Below are positions 8,156-17,124 of a DNA stretch of 40,659 nucleotides, piece after piece. The first letter of the stretch is position 1, and each line of letters opens with the position of its first letter. The notes beneath the pieces were generated by a model. The model saw only the letters and a program-made list of their open reading frames with translations. It had not been told where the DNA came from and searched no databases. Origin of the DNA: Bacilli bacterium (GTDB lineage: Bacteria; Bacillota_I; Bacilli_A; RF39; UBA660); NCBI GenBank assembly GCA_030531695.1, contig JAUNMV010000004.1:19121-59779 (forward strand), in the 5' to 3' direction. The translations under genes and the position numbers were made by a program.

Positions 8156-10306
8156 GTGTTAGGTAGAATACTAGAAATTATAGATAATACCATAACAATA
8201 AAACTAGCGATTGATATTAATGCACAACCTAGTTTAGTTAATTTGCATGTAGTGTTTGATGATGGAGACGATAAGAAGAAGGTAGTAGCTCAAGTTGTTA
8301 ACTGTACTCAGACAGTAATGACTTGTAATATTGTTGGTGAATTAGACGGAGATAGATTTACTCCAGGTAGTAGTTCTAAACCATCATTTAAATCTAAACC
8401 TAGAATAGTTAAGATGGAAGAATTAAAACTATTATTAGGTGATAATGAAACAAAATTTGGTACTACTAATTTTGGTACAAGTAATGTTTATGATGGATAT
8501 AGAATTAATGTTGATATAAACGAGTTCTTTAGTAATCACTTTTCTATATTAGGAAACTCTGGTGCTGGTAAATCATGTACTGTTTCTTCAATATTACAAA
8601 AGTTATTTACATCAACTGCTGCTCCAATAAATTCTAGTCTATTCTTCTTTGATGCGTATGGTGAATATACAAATGCATTTGCTGGACTTCATCAAGTAAA
8701 CGATAAAATTAATTATAAAGCTTATACTACTAATACTTTAAATCCTGAGTGTGAAGTATTAAGAATACCAGTATGGTTATTAGATGTAGATGATTTAGCA
8801 TTATTATTAGATGTTAATACTGCATCACAATTACCAATACTTGAAAAAACATTAAAATTAGTTCCTATTTTAACTGGTACTAGTCCTAATGTTGTTAAGA
8901 GAAAAAATGATATTATAGCTAGAGCTGTACAAGATATATTATTAAGTGGAGAAGATTCTACTAAAATTCGAGATCAAGTTATTGCAGTACTTACTAAGTT
9001 TAATACTGTTGAACTTAATCTTGAAAGTCAAATTGTTCAACCTGGATATGTTAGAACATTAAAACAATGTTTATATATTGATAAAACAGGTAAGATGCAA
9101 GAGATGGAACTTGTTGTTGAATTCATTAGAGGATTTATTAATGATGTTGAAATGGATATTCCTGAAGAAGAATTGAATAAGTTCTATACATTGAATGACT
9201 TAGAGTTAGCAATGGATTTTGCACTTATTAGTGAAGGGATTTTAAAGAGTGCTAAAGTATTTGATTATGCTAATGTACTTAGTGTTAGACTTCATACTTT
9301 ATGTACTGGAGACTATAAAGAATACTTTAATTATCCAACATATGTAACTAGGGATGAATATATTAATGATATTACTACTAGTAGACAAACTGGTGGTAAG
9401 TGTCAAATTATTAACTTTAATATTAATTATATTGATGATAGATTGGCTAAAGTAATTACTAAGATTTTATCTCGTATGTTATTCTTAAAGGCATCTACTA
9501 CTAAACCTCGTGGATGTCGTGCTTATCATATAATTATTGAAGAAGCTCATAGATATGTTCAACACGATACTGATGTTGAAATATTAGGATACAATATATT
9601 TGAAAGAATTGCTAAAGAAGGACGTAAATATGGTATGTTTATGGCTCTTATTACACAAAGACCTTCTGAGTTATCAGATACATGTATTTCACAATGTATG
9701 AACTTTGTAATCTTAAGAACTCTACATCCTAAAGATTTAGCTTATATTAGAGAAATGGTTCCAAATATTTCTTCTGAGATTGTTTCACAACTTAAGAACT
9801 TAAAACCTGGTAACTGTATTGCATTCGGTAGTGCTTTTAAAGTACCTATTCCTATGTATATAGATTTACCAAATCCTAGACCATTATCTAATAACGTAGA
9901 TTTAACTAATGTATGGTATAATTTCATTCCTGAAGAAACAGGAGATGAATTAGTAGATATGGGAGTTGTTGCTGCTGGAGCAGGATCTGTTATGATGGAT
10001 CAAGATGCTCAAGAGGAAGCAGCACCTGAGACTCCAGTAGATAATGGATTCCTTCCTGGTATGGAACAAGCTGGTGGAGCAGCACCACAAGTAGAAAGTA
10101 ATGCTAATGTTACAGAGGTAGTTAATCCTGCTGTACAAGTTGTACAACAACCTGAAGGAGTACAAGTAATGCCAAATCCTGCAGAGGCTGCAGTTCAAAC
10201 TACTATGCCGCCAATAGGTAATGGTATGCCACCTATAGATGGGGGAATGCCACCAATAGATAATCAACAAGTAATGTATCCACAAAATCCAGCTGGCGTA
10301 GCTTAA
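8156..10306 (+). CDS. HerA-type (DUF87) DNA-translocating ATPase with Pro/Gly/Gln-rich tail
   Basis: FtsK/HerA-superfamily ATPase, expected to form hexamers that pump double-stranded DNA. The N-terminal ~100 residues fit a HAS-barrel. Walker A GNSGAGKS is at about residues 133-140, Walker B IIIEEAHRYV at about 457-466, and LITQRPSEL at about 498-506 follows. The start is GTG at 8156 after AGAGGTGG; an ATG two bases earlier reads ATG-TGT-TAG and cannot be used. From about residue 592 the protein becomes an acidic, then Gly/Pro/Gln-rich tail of ~125 aa with MPPIG, MPPIDGG and MPPIDNQ repeats, unusual for HerA. No NurA nuclease or Sir2-type partner is nearby; sepF is next. The role is open: chromosome handling or defence are both possible. 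Confidence 0.82.
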   Translation: MLGRILEIIDNTITIKLAIDINAQPSLVNLHVVFDDGDDKKKVVAQVVNCTQTVMTCNIVGELDGDRFTPGSSSKPSFKSKPRIVKMEELKLLLGDNETKFGTTNFGTSNVYDGYRINVDINEFFSNHFSILGNSGAGKSCTVSSILQKLFTSTAAPINSSLFFFDAYGEYTNAFAGLHQVNDKINYKAYTTNTLNPECEVLRIPVWLLDVDDLALLLDVNTASQLPILEKTLKLVPILTGTSPNVVKRKNDIIARAVQDILLSGEDSTKIRDQVIAVLTKFNTVELNLESQIVQPGYVRTLKQCLYIDKTGKMQEMELVVEFIRGFINDVEMDIPEEELNKFYTLNDLELAMDFALISEGILKSAKVFDYANVLSVRLHTLCTGDYKEYFNYPTYVTRDEYINDITTSRQTGGKCQIINFNINYIDDRLAKVITKILSRMLFLKASTTKPRGCRAYHIIIEEAHRYVQHDTDVEILGYNIFERIAKEGRKYGMFMALITQRPSELSDTCISQCMNFVILRTLHPKDLAYIREMVPNISSEIVSQLKNLKPGNCIAFGSAFKVPIPMYIDLPNPRPLSNNVDLTNVWYNFIPEETGDELVDMGVVAAGAGSVMMDQDAQEEAAPETPVDNGFLPGMEQAGGAAPQVESNANVTEVVNPAVQVVQQPEGVQVMPNPAEAAVQTTMPPIGNGMPPIDGGMPPIDNQQVMYPQNPAGVA

Positions 10307-10330
10307 TAAAATTTTTGTTTGTTTATTAAG
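10302..10330 (+). other. Perfect hairpin at the 3' end of the HerA-type gene
   Basis: CTTAATAAA (10302-10310) pairs with TTTATTAAG (10322-10330), loop 11 nt containing the only T-rich stretch. No T-run follows, so it is not a standard terminator. It may stabilise the mRNA 3' end. Confidence 0.45.
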
Positions 10331-10337
10331 TAATATG

Positions 10338-10346
10338 TGTTAAAAT
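10338..10346 (+). promoter_or_regulatory. Extended -10 promoter for sepF
   Basis: TGT then TAAAAT (10341-10346). The -35 region is T-rich without a well-spaced consensus match. Confidence 0.45.
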
Positions 10347-10390
10347 ATTACTAGATAATAGGAAAAAATGTATTAAATATGGAGGTATTT

Positions 10391-10840
10391 ATGGATAATG
10401 ATAAATTCAAAGGAATAAAAAGTTTCTTTGGTTCTAATAAAGAAAACTCTGAAGCAGAAGATAATGTAAGTGAAGAACATTATACTACTAGTAAAGAAGA
10501 GTATCATGTACAAAATGGTATGGCTGGATCTAAGATGATGTTACTAGAACCTCGAGCTTATTCTGAGAGTCAACAAATTGCTGATTATTTAAAAAATAGA
10601 AATGCAGTAGTAGTTAATTTAAAAAGAGTAACACCAGATGTTGCTAAGAGAATTGTAGATTTCTTATATGGTGTTATTTATGCTATCAATGGTGATTTAC
10701 AAAAATTAGGAGGAGGAATATTCTTATGTACTCCTAATAATGTAAATGTAGAAGGAAATATTACTGATGAACAAGCTCCTCAAAAGAGTAGTTCAAGAGT
10801 TAAAAAAGAAGATGGTGAAGAAGAGGATGATTTCTTTTAG
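10391..10840 (+). CDS. sepF: Cell division protein SepF
   Basis: FtsZ-associated membrane-binding division protein that shapes the septum. The N-terminal segment ([14 protein letters not shown]) fits the amphipathic membrane-targeting helix. A charged linker of ~45 residues leads to the conserved SepF domain with [49 protein letters not shown] and [10 protein letters not shown]. The ATG at 10379 overlaps the SD; GGAGG at 10381-10385 with a 5-nt spacer selects ATG 10391, giving 149 aa. In Bacillus sepF lies in the ylm division cluster; here its upstream neighbour is the HerA-type ATPase and no ftsZ is in the window. Confidence 0.93.
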   Translation: MDNDKFKGIKSFFGSNKENSEAEDNVSEEHYTTSKEEYHVQNGMAGSKMMLLEPRAYSESQQIADYLKNRNAVVVNLKRVTPDVAKRIVDFLYGVIYAINGDLQKLGGGIFLCTPNNVNVEGNITDEQAPQKSSSRVKKEDGEEEDDFF

Positions 10841-10857
10841 AAGTCATTCTTTTTTTA
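10824..10857 (+). terminator. Rho-independent terminator overlapping the end of sepF
   Basis: GATGATTTC (10826-10834) pairs with GAAGTCATTC (10840-10849) with one bulged T, then eight Ts. Most of the 5' arm is sepF coding sequence. Confidence 0.7.
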
Positions 10858-10873
10858 TTTTTGAAAAATATGT

Positions 10874-10902
10874 TTGATATTCTTAAAAATATGTGCTATA
10901 TT
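10874..10902 (+). promoter_or_regulatory. sigma-A promoter of the T-box(Ile) operon
   Basis: TTGATA (10874-10879), 17-bp spacer ending in TGC (extended -10), TATATT (10897-10902). Transcript start expected near 10909. Confidence 0.75.
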
Positions 10903-10908
10903 ATTCGT

Positions 10909-11121
10909 TGTAAAGCAAGTGCGAAAGACGGAATATATTGGATTATCAGAGAGCTTGTGGTTAGGTGAAAACAAGTTATGAAGATATATTTAGATCACTT
11001 TCAAGTGCTATTTATGGATAAGATAAATACGGTGACGCGTTATAGTATAGAGATGTTTTTTAACATAAATTAAGGTGGTACAGCGGTATATTCGCCCTTA
11101 GGGGAATATATCGCTTTTTTT
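10909..11121 (+). promoter_or_regulatory. T-box riboswitch, isoleucine specific
   Basis: This fills the ~317-base gap between sepF and the antiporter gene. It senses uncharged tRNA-Ile and prevents termination. A full-length Stem I is recognisable by the distal AGAGAGC and GTGGTTAGGTG elements. The 3' side holds the likely specifier codon ATC at 10994-10996, followed by the usual A. The T-box is at 11072-11100 (AAGGTGGTACAGCGG...); its TGGT pairs with an ACCA end, matching discriminator A of tRNA-Ile. The terminator stem is 11082-11097 with 11101-11114, then TTTTTTT. ileS downstream supports the Ile assignment. Confidence 0.92.
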
Positions 11122-11157
11122 ATTTATCTATTCATGAACTTAGAATAAGGAGGATTT

Positions 11158-12111
11158 ATGTTTCTAAGTATTATTTTATTAATAGTGGGGTTTGTAATAC
11201 TTATTAAAGGTGCTGATATTTTTGTAGATGGTGCTAGTAATGTAGCTTCTAACTTCAAAGTATCTAAGATGTTAATTGGTTTAACTATTGTTGCTTTTGG
11301 TACTTCTGCACCAGAGTTTGCTGTATCAGTTAAATCATTAATTTCTGGTCATGGAGATATCGTTTTAGGTAACGTAATAGGTAGTAATATATTAAATATA
11401 TTATTAATATTAGGTACTGCTTCATTATTTCATTCATTAAATGTAAAAAATAATACGGTTAAGAAAGAGTTACCAATTACTTTATTGATATCATGCTTAT
11501 TTGCAGTACTTTTATCAGATAATTTATTTGATAGTAGTGTAGTTAATAAGTTTACTAGATCAGATGGTGTAGTTGTATTATTGTTCTTTTTAGTATTTAT
11601 TTATTACTTAATTAGTTTAACACGTAATAAGATAGATGCTGATCAAGAAGAAAATGATATTATGCCTATTGGTAAATCTATATTATTTACTGTATTAGGT
11701 ATTGTTGGAATAGTATTAGGAAGTAACTTTGTAGTAGATAGTGCTTCTGATATTGCTTCAATATTAGGAGTTAGTCAAAGAATGATTTCTTTAACTATAG
11801 TAGCGTTAGGTACATCATTACCTGAACTTGTAACTAGTGTTACAGCTACACGTAAGGGTGAATATGATATTGCGATAGGTAATGTAGTAGGTAGTAATAT
11901 ATTCAATGTAGGTATGGTTATAGGTATTCCTGTTGCTATATTTGGTGGTATTGGTACTATTTCATTTAGCTATATAGATTTAGCCGTAATGATACTTGCT
12001 GCAGTATTATTATTTGTATTTTCATTTAAAGATTATAAGATATCTAAGAGAGATGGAATATGTTTCTTAGTGTTATTTGTAATTTATTATAGTTATGTAA
12101 TTTTTAATTAG
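11158..12111 (+). CDS. Ca2+/cation antiporter of the CaCA family (YrbG-like)
   Basis: Inner-membrane exchanger, probably Na+ or H+ against Ca2+. The 317-aa protein has two inverted alpha-repeats: GTSAPEFAVS with GNVIGSNILN in the first half and GTSLPELVTS with GNVVGSNIFN in the second; the Glu residues in both repeats are the ion ligands. About ten hydrophobic segments are visible, separated by a charged central loop (NKIDADQEENDI). AAGGAGG precedes the ATG. It is the first gene after the isoleucine T-box, with no terminator before ileS 14 bp downstream, so its expression should follow tRNA-Ile charging. Why an ion exchanger should be under Ile control is not evident from sequence. Confidence 0.92.
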   Translation: MFLSIILLIVGFVILIKGADIFVDGASNVASNFKVSKMLIGLTIVAFGTSAPEFAVSVKSLISGHGDIVLGNVIGSNILNILLILGTASLFHSLNVKNNTVKKELPITLLISCLFAVLLSDNLFDSSVVNKFTRSDGVVVLLFFLVFIYYLISLTRNKIDADQEENDIMPIGKSILFTVLGIVGIVLGSNFVVDSASDIASILGVSQRMISLTIVALGTSLPELVTSVTATRKGEYDIAIGNVVGSNIFNVGMVIGIPVAIFGGIGTISFSYIDLAVMILAAVLLFVFSFKDYKISKRDGICFLVLFVIYYSYVIFN

Positions 12112-12125
12112 GAGGAGGTAATTTT

Positions 12126-15100
12126 ATGAAATTTGAAAAGTTAAAAAATGGAAAGATCTCAGAAGTTGAAAATGAATATACTGAGTATTGGAAAAAGATA
12201 GATATTTTAAATAAGTCTACAGAAAATAGAAAAGGAAATAAAGAATTTGTTTTCTATGATGGACCAATTTATGCTAATGCTAAACCTGGAATCCACCATG
12301 TGTTTGCAAAAACTATAAAAGATGCTTTCTGTAAGTTTAAAGTTATGGAAGGTAATTATGTATTAAGAAAGATTGGTCTTGATACACATGGATTACCAAT
12401 TGAAGTAAATGTAGAGAAAAAACTTGGATTTAAAAATAAAAATGATATTGAAAAATTAGGAGTAGAAAAGTTCTGTCAAGAATGTCATAAAGAAACAGCA
12501 ACTAATATTGATGAGGTTAAAAAAGTTACTGATATGATGGGACAATTTATTGATTTTGATGATCCTTATGTTACTTGTGATAATGATTATATTGAATCTG
12601 AATGGTGGATTGTTGATCAATTAAATAAAAAAGGTTTAATTTATTATGGAAATAAAGTATTACCTTATTGTCCTAGATGTGGTACTGAACTTGCTTCTCA
12701 TGAAGTTTCTCAAGGATATAAAGAAGTATCTGTAAATACAGTTATTGTTCCATTTAAATTAGTAGATGAAGACACTTATGTATTAGTTTGGACAACTACT
12801 CCATGGACTTTAATGGCAAATGTTGCTTTATGTGTTAATCCATCACTTGAATATGTAAAAGTAAATAGTAAGGGTTATAAATTTATTGTTGCTAAAGAGT
12901 TAGCTGATACTGTATTAGGTGATGAATATGAAGTTCTTGAAACTTATAAAGGTACTGATTTAGTTGGTAAGAAATATGAACAATTAATGCCTTTTGTTAA
13001 AGTAGAAGGAAAAGCATTTGAAATCTTAGCAGATAATTATGTTACTGCAAGTGATGGTACTGGTATTGTTCATATAGCTCCTGCTTATGGTGTAGATGAT
13101 AATCGTGTAGCATCTGCTAATGGTATTACATTTATTAATCCTGTAGGAAAAGATGGTTGTTATACTGAAGGTCCTTGGGCTGGAAGACTAGTAACTGATC
13201 CAGAACTTGAAATTGATATTATTAAATATTTAAAAGGTGAAGATAAGTTATTTAAAAAAGTTAAAATGACACATGATTATCCACATTGTTGGAGATGTAA
13301 ACAACCACTAGTTTATTATGCTAAACCAGCTTGGTATGTTAATAATACTTCTTGTAAAGATAAGATAATCGCAGAAAATAAAAAAATTAATTGGTTCCCA
13401 GATTATGTTGGTGAAAAGAGATTTGCTAACTGGTTAGAGAATATGATTGATTGGGGTATTTCTAGAAATAGATATTGGGGATGTCCATTACCTATTTGGA
13501 CTTGTGAATGTGGTCATTTTGAAACAATTGGTAGTGTAAAAGAATTAAGAGAAAAAGCTATTGAAGATGTAGCAGAGGATATTGAATTACATAGACCATA
13601 TGTTGATAATATTCATATTACTTGTCCACATTGTGGAAAGACTATGTCACGTGTATTAGATGTTATGGATGTTTGGTTTGATTCAGGAGCTATGCCTTAT
13701 GCTCAATATCACTATCCATTTGAAAATAAAGAATTATTTGAATCTCAATTTCCAGCTGACTTTATTGCTGAAGGTGTAGATCAAACTCGTGGATGGTTTT
13801 ACGTATTACTTGTTTTATCTACTTTAATTAGTGGTGAATCAAGTTTCAAAAACGTTGTAGTTAATGATATGATGTTAGATGCTCATGGTAAGAAGATGTC
13901 TAAATCTGTTGGTAATATTATTAATCCTGTTGAGATTATGACACAATACGGAGCAGATACAATTAGATTTTATATGTTATATACTTCTCCAGTATGGACT
14001 CCATTACGATTTGATGAAAATGGTGTAAAAGAAGTTTATTCTAAATATGTATCTACTTTTAAAAATGCATATTCATTCTTTGAAATGTATGCTAATGCTG
14101 ATCATATTGATCCGAGAGAGTATGATATTCCTGTTAAAGATAGAGAATTAATTGATAGATGGTTAATTTCTAAATTAAATAAATTAGTTAAAAATGTTAC
14201 TGATGCGATGAATGAATATGATTTAAATAAGGCTACTAAGTATATAGTTCCTTTCTTAAATGATGATTTATCTAATTGGTATATTAGAAGTAATAGAAGA
14301 AGATTCTGGGATTCTGAATTAACTGAATCTAAAAAGGCTGTATACTTAACTACTTATGAAGTACTTGAAACTCTATGTAGATTATGTGCTCCTATAACTC
14401 CATTCTTAACTGAAGAAATTTATATGAAGTTAACTGGTAAGGAATCAGTACATTTAGCTGATTATCCGAAATACAATAAAAAGTTAGTAGATGAAAAAGT
14501 AGAAGAAAGAATGGATTTAGTAAGAGATATTTGTTCTTTAGGAAGATTTGCAAGAGAAGAAGTTAATATTAAAGTAAGACAACCTATTTCTGATGTAATC
14601 TTACCGCTTGATAATAAAAAGATTATTGGAGACTTACTTCCAATAATTCAAGAAGAATTAAATGTTAAGAATGTAGAATTTAGAGAAGATATGAGTGAAT
14701 ATCTAGAATATACAATTAAACCTAACTTTAAAGAATTAGGTAAAGTATTAGGACCTAAGATGAAGACTCTTCAAGATGTATTATCTAAATTTAGTAAGAA
14801 AGATATTTTAGAAGTACAGTCAGGAGAAAAGAAAGTTGATCTTGATGGAGAAGAATTTACTTTAACTAATGATATGGTAATTATTTCTTTAAAACAAAAA
14901 GAAGGATTTACTGCTACTGTTAATGATAAGACTTGTGTAGTACTTGAAACTACTTTAACTGAAGAATTAATCTTAGAAGGATTAATGAGAGAATTTGTAA
15001 GAACAGTTCAAGCTTTAAGAAAAGAAGCAGACTTTGTAATTACTGATCATATTAAAGTATACTTCAATGGTACTGATAAAGTTAAAGCTATGATGAATAC

Positions 15101-15215
15101 TTATAAAGATTATATAATGGGTGAAGTATTAGGTGATGAGTTAATTGAAGTTGATGATGAGTTTAATACAGAACTTAATGATGAAAAAGCATTTATCAAA
15201 GTAGAGAGAATATAA
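12126..15215 (+). CDS. ileS: Isoleucyl-tRNA synthetase, type 2, with swapped HIGH motif (GIHH)
   Basis: Charges tRNA-Ile. It is 1029 aa and belongs to the eukaryote-like type 2 (GRYWG-type CP1, Cys clusters CPRCG, CWRC, CPHCG, long C-terminal domain). The ATP-binding signature aligned with HxGH of other type 2 enzymes reads P-GIHH-VF at residues 55-58 (12288-12299), so the first His and the Gly have traded places. KMSKS is intact near residue 590. WTTTPWTL and the editing domain are present. AGGAGGAGG precedes the ATG. It is second in the T-box operon and ends in a strong terminator. Type 2 enzymes are intrinsically resistant to mupirocin, and GxHH variants have been reported as hyper-resistant; resistance here is inference. 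Confidence 0.95.
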   Translation: MKFEKLKNGKISEVENEYTEYWKKIDILNKSTENRKGNKEFVFYDGPIYANAKPGIHHVFAKTIKDAFCKFKVMEGNYVLRKIGLDTHGLPIEVNVEKKLGFKNKNDIEKLGVEKFCQECHKETATNIDEVKKVTDMMGQFIDFDDPYVTCDNDYIESEWWIVDQLNKKGLIYYGNKVLPYCPRCGTELASHEVSQGYKEVSVNTVIVPFKLVDEDTYVLVWTTTPWTLMANVALCVNPSLEYVKVNSKGYKFIVAKELADTVLGDEYEVLETYKGTDLVGKKYEQLMPFVKVEGKAFEILADNYVTASDGTGIVHIAPAYGVDDNRVASANGITFINPVGKDGCYTEGPWAGRLVTDPELEIDIIKYLKGEDKLFKKVKMTHDYPHCWRCKQPLVYYAKPAWYVNNTSCKDKIIAENKKINWFPDYVGEKRFANWLENMIDWGISRNRYWGCPLPIWTCECGHFETIGSVKELREKAIEDVAEDIELHRPYVDNIHITCPHCGKTMSRVLDVMDVWFDSGAMPYAQYHYPFENKELFESQFPADFIAEGVDQTRGWFYVLLVLSTLISGESSFKNVVVNDMMLDAHGKKMSKSVGNIINPVEIMTQYGADTIRFYMLYTSPVWTPLRFDENGVKEVYSKYVSTFKNAYSFFEMYANADHIDPREYDIPVKDRELIDRWLISKLNKLVKNVTDAMNEYDLNKATKYIVPFLNDDLSNWYIRSNRRRFWDSELTESKKAVYLTTYEVLETLCRLCAPITPFLTEEIYMKLTGKESVHLADYPKYNKKLVDEKVEERMDLVRDICSLGRFAREEVNIKVRQPISDVILPLDNKKIIGDLLPIIQEELNVKNVEFREDMSEYLEYTIKPNFKELGKVLGPKMKTLQDVLSKFSKKDILEVQSGEKKVDLDGEEFTLTNDMVIISLKQKEGFTATVNDKTCVVLETTLTEELILEGLMREFVRTVQALRKEADFVITDHIKVYFNGTDKVKAMMNTYKDYIMGEVLGDELIEVDDEFNTELNDEKAFIKVERI

Positions 15216-15219
15216 TTAA

Positions 15220-15246
15220 AGGGACTATATATTAGTCTCTTTTTTT
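15220..15246 (+). terminator. Rho-independent terminator of the ileS operon
   Basis: 8-bp stem AGGGACTA (15220-15227) with TAGTCTCT (15233-15240), one G-U pair, 5-nt loop, then T-run. Confidence 0.85.
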
Positions 15247-15254
15247 GTTATAAT
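15246..15254 (+). promoter_or_regulatory. Extended -10 promoter fused to the terminator T-tract
   Basis: TGT then TATAAT (15249-15254). The T of the TG motif is the last T of the ileS terminator. Start codon 19 bp downstream, so the leader is only about 12 nt. Confidence 0.6.
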
Positions 15255-15272
15255 TTATGGTAGGAGAATGCT

Positions 15273-16679
15273 ATGAAGAGACATAATACTAAAAAATTAC
15301 TTATTATAATTATAGTACTATTTATTAGTATTGGTTTTGCTGTGCTTACAAGTAATTTAAATGTTGCTACTACTCTTACATTTAGAGAAAATGTATGGGA
15401 TATTCACTATGAAAATTTAAAATTAATTGATTGTAGTAGTGATAATCCTACTCTTACTTTAGATAATGATAAAGATGAAATTACTATTGGTAATACTTTT
15501 GATATACCAACTGATTATATAGAATTTAGTTTTGTTGTATTAAATGCTGGTACAATTGATGCAGTACTTAATCAAATTAATGTTAATTTAACAACAGAAC
15601 AACAAAAATATATAGAATATAGTTTTAAGTATGTTTTAGATGATAGTACTGTTGCGGTAAATGATAAATTGTTTGCTGGTCAAGGAAAACTAATTAAAGC
15701 AAGATTTTCTTATAAGTATGATATTAATGAGTTTTCTACTTTAGATAATACTTCTATAACTATAGGATTTAAGTATATACAACCTCAGTCTAGTTCTGTT
15801 ACTACATGGAATTATGAATATACTGGTACTGAACAAGTATTTTATGTACCAAAGAATGGAATATATAAAATAGAAGCATGGGGAGCACAAGGTGGAAGCT
15901 GTTCTAATCCTACTACTACGTATATAGGTGGATATGGAGGATATTCTGTTGGTACAATAAGTTTAACTAAGAATCAGGCGATATATGTAAATGTAGGTGG
16001 ATCTGGTGAAGATTCTAAGGGATTAGATTATATTTATAACCTAGAGGGTGGTTATAATGGTGGAGGATCTGGTGGTAAGAATGGTAAAAATGAAAACACT
16101 TCCACTTGGGCTGCTGGTGGTGGTGCGACACATTTAGCTATTTCAGATGGTGTTTTATCTTCTTTTTCTTCTAAAATTTCAGATTTATTACTCGTATCTG
16201 GAGGTGGCGGAGGATCAGGATGCTATATTACAAATGGATTTGTTGGTGGTGCCGGTGGTGGATATATAGGCAATAGTGGAAATGGTGTCACACCTCGAGC
16301 GACAGGTGGTACACAAAGTAATGGAGGTACTTCACATAATCCAGACTTACATATACCTGCATCTTTTGGCTTAGGAGCTTCCGTAGATAATAGTAAATTT
16401 GATACTATTTGGAATTCAGCCGGCTCAGGTGGCGGCGGTGGTTACTATGGTGGTGGTTTAGGATTTAATCAATATGGCTCTGCTGGAGGTGGCTCTGGAT
16501 ATATTGGAAATACTAATTTAAGTAATAAAGTTATGTATTGTTATAATTGTCAATCATCAGAAAATGAACAAGATGAAACTCATATAAAAACAAGAAGTAC
16601 TACTAATGTAAATTCTACTGCTACTAGTAATTATGCTAAAATTGGTAATGGTTTTGCTAAAATAACATTTGTTAGTTAA
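15273..16679 (+). CDS. Secreted or anchored glycine-rich surface protein (paralogue 2)
   Basis: 468-aa paralogue of the protein at 1502. The hydrophobic N-terminal segment (LLIIIIVLFISIGFAVLTS, residues about 7-26) is followed by a beta-sandwich-like region with NVWDIHYENL and NAGTIDAVL, then from about residue 175 a glycine-rich domain (GGYGGYSVG, SGGGGGSG, GSGGGGGYYGGG). It ends NGFAKITFVS, like paralogue 1. RBS is TAGGAGA at 15261-15267. No cell-wall sorting signal is seen. It heads a run of four closely spaced genes with a membrane thioredoxin, an SDR reductase and a YnbB-like enzyme; the CNCQ-type Cys pair near the C-terminus (CYNCQ) could be a substrate for the thioredoxin next door, which is speculative. 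Confidence 0.75.
   Translation: MKRHNTKKLLIIIIVLFISIGFAVLTSNLNVATTLTFRENVWDIHYENLKLIDCSSDNPTLTLDNDKDEITIGNTFDIPTDYIEFSFVVLNAGTIDAVLNQINVNLTTEQQKYIEYSFKYVLDDSTVAVNDKLFAGQGKLIKARFSYKYDINEFSTLDNTSITIGFKYIQPQSSSVTTWNYEYTGTEQVFYVPKNGIYKIEAWGAQGGSCSNPTTTYIGGYGGYSVGTISLTKNQAIYVNVGGSGEDSKGLDYIYNLEGGYNGGGSGGKNGKNENTSTWAAGGGATHLAISDGVLSSFSSKISDLLLVSGGGGGSGCYITNGFVGGAGGGYIGNSGNGVTPRATGGTQSNGGTSHNPDLHIPASFGLGASVDNSKFDTIWNSAGSGGGGGYYGGGLGFNQYGSAGGGSGYIGNTNLSNKVMYCYNCQSSENEQDETHIKTRSTTNVNSTATSNYAKIGNGFAKITFVS
15312..15355 (+). repeat. Nucleotide-conserved signal-peptide segment, copy 2
   Basis: Counterpart of 1541-1584: 29 identical nt followed by 15 nt with three mismatches, encoding the shared hydrophobic core of both glycine-rich proteins. 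Confidence 0.85.
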
Positions 16680-16693
16680 AGGAGATAGATAAT

Positions 16694-17116
16694 ATGACAG
16701 GTGCTAAGAATGAAGAGTTTATTAAATTTAGAAATAATATTTTAATTGTTTTAGCAGTTACACTTATTTGTATTGCTTTTGTAATATTATTATTTGGTAA
16801 AGGTATAAATAGTGGACCTATTAATAAAAAAATAAAGAATAAAGAGACATTTCTTATTTATATAACTAGTTCTGATTGTGATAAATGTAGTGAAGTAAGA
16901 GATTTTCTTGATGAGAAAAATGTTACTTATGAAGAAATATATGAAACTAGTAGTCAAGCAAAAAAGATATTTAAAGAATACAATTTTGTATTAGATGGAA
17001 CTGTTGCTCCGGCTATAGTATTTGTTTATAAAGGTAAAATTTATTCTAACTTTGTTAATATAAAAGATACTGAAGAGTTAAGTGAATTTGTTGATCATTA
17101 TAAATTAAGTAAGTAG
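16694..17116 (+). CDS. Membrane-anchored thioredoxin-like protein
   Basis: Probable thiol-disulfide protein outside the membrane. Residues about 15-36 form one transmembrane helix (NNILIVLAVTLICIAFVILLFG), followed by a thioredoxin fold: beta-strand TFLIYITSSDC, active site CDKC (about residues 58-61), helix, then VAPAIVFVYKG with the expected cis-proline. The CxxC is near the start of the fold as in thioredoxins and glutaredoxins. It is 140 aa, with RBS AAAGGAGAT. It is co-transcribed with the glycine-rich protein before it (14-bp gap) and the reductase after it (8-bp gap). Substrate unknown. Confidence 0.8.
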   Translation: MTGAKNEEFIKFRNNILIVLAVTLICIAFVILLFGKGINSGPINKKIKNKETFLIYITSSDCDKCSEVRDFLDEKNVTYEEIYETSSQAKKIFKEYNFVLDGTVAPAIVFVYKGKIYSNFVNIKDTEELSEFVDHYKLSK

Positions 17117-17124
17117 GTGATATT

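Noticed and set aside
8154-8156. ATG start for the HerA-type gene
   Set aside because: That frame reads ATG-TGT-TAG; only the overlapping GTG at 8156 opens the long frame.
9950-10285. 111-aa minus-strand frame opposite the HerA-type gene tail
   Set aside because: Antisense shadow of a repetitive coding region; no SD or promoter, and the + strand protein is continuous there.
10302-10330. Terminator at the end of the HerA-type gene
   Set aside because: A perfect hairpin but without a T-run after it; kept only as an unclassified structure.
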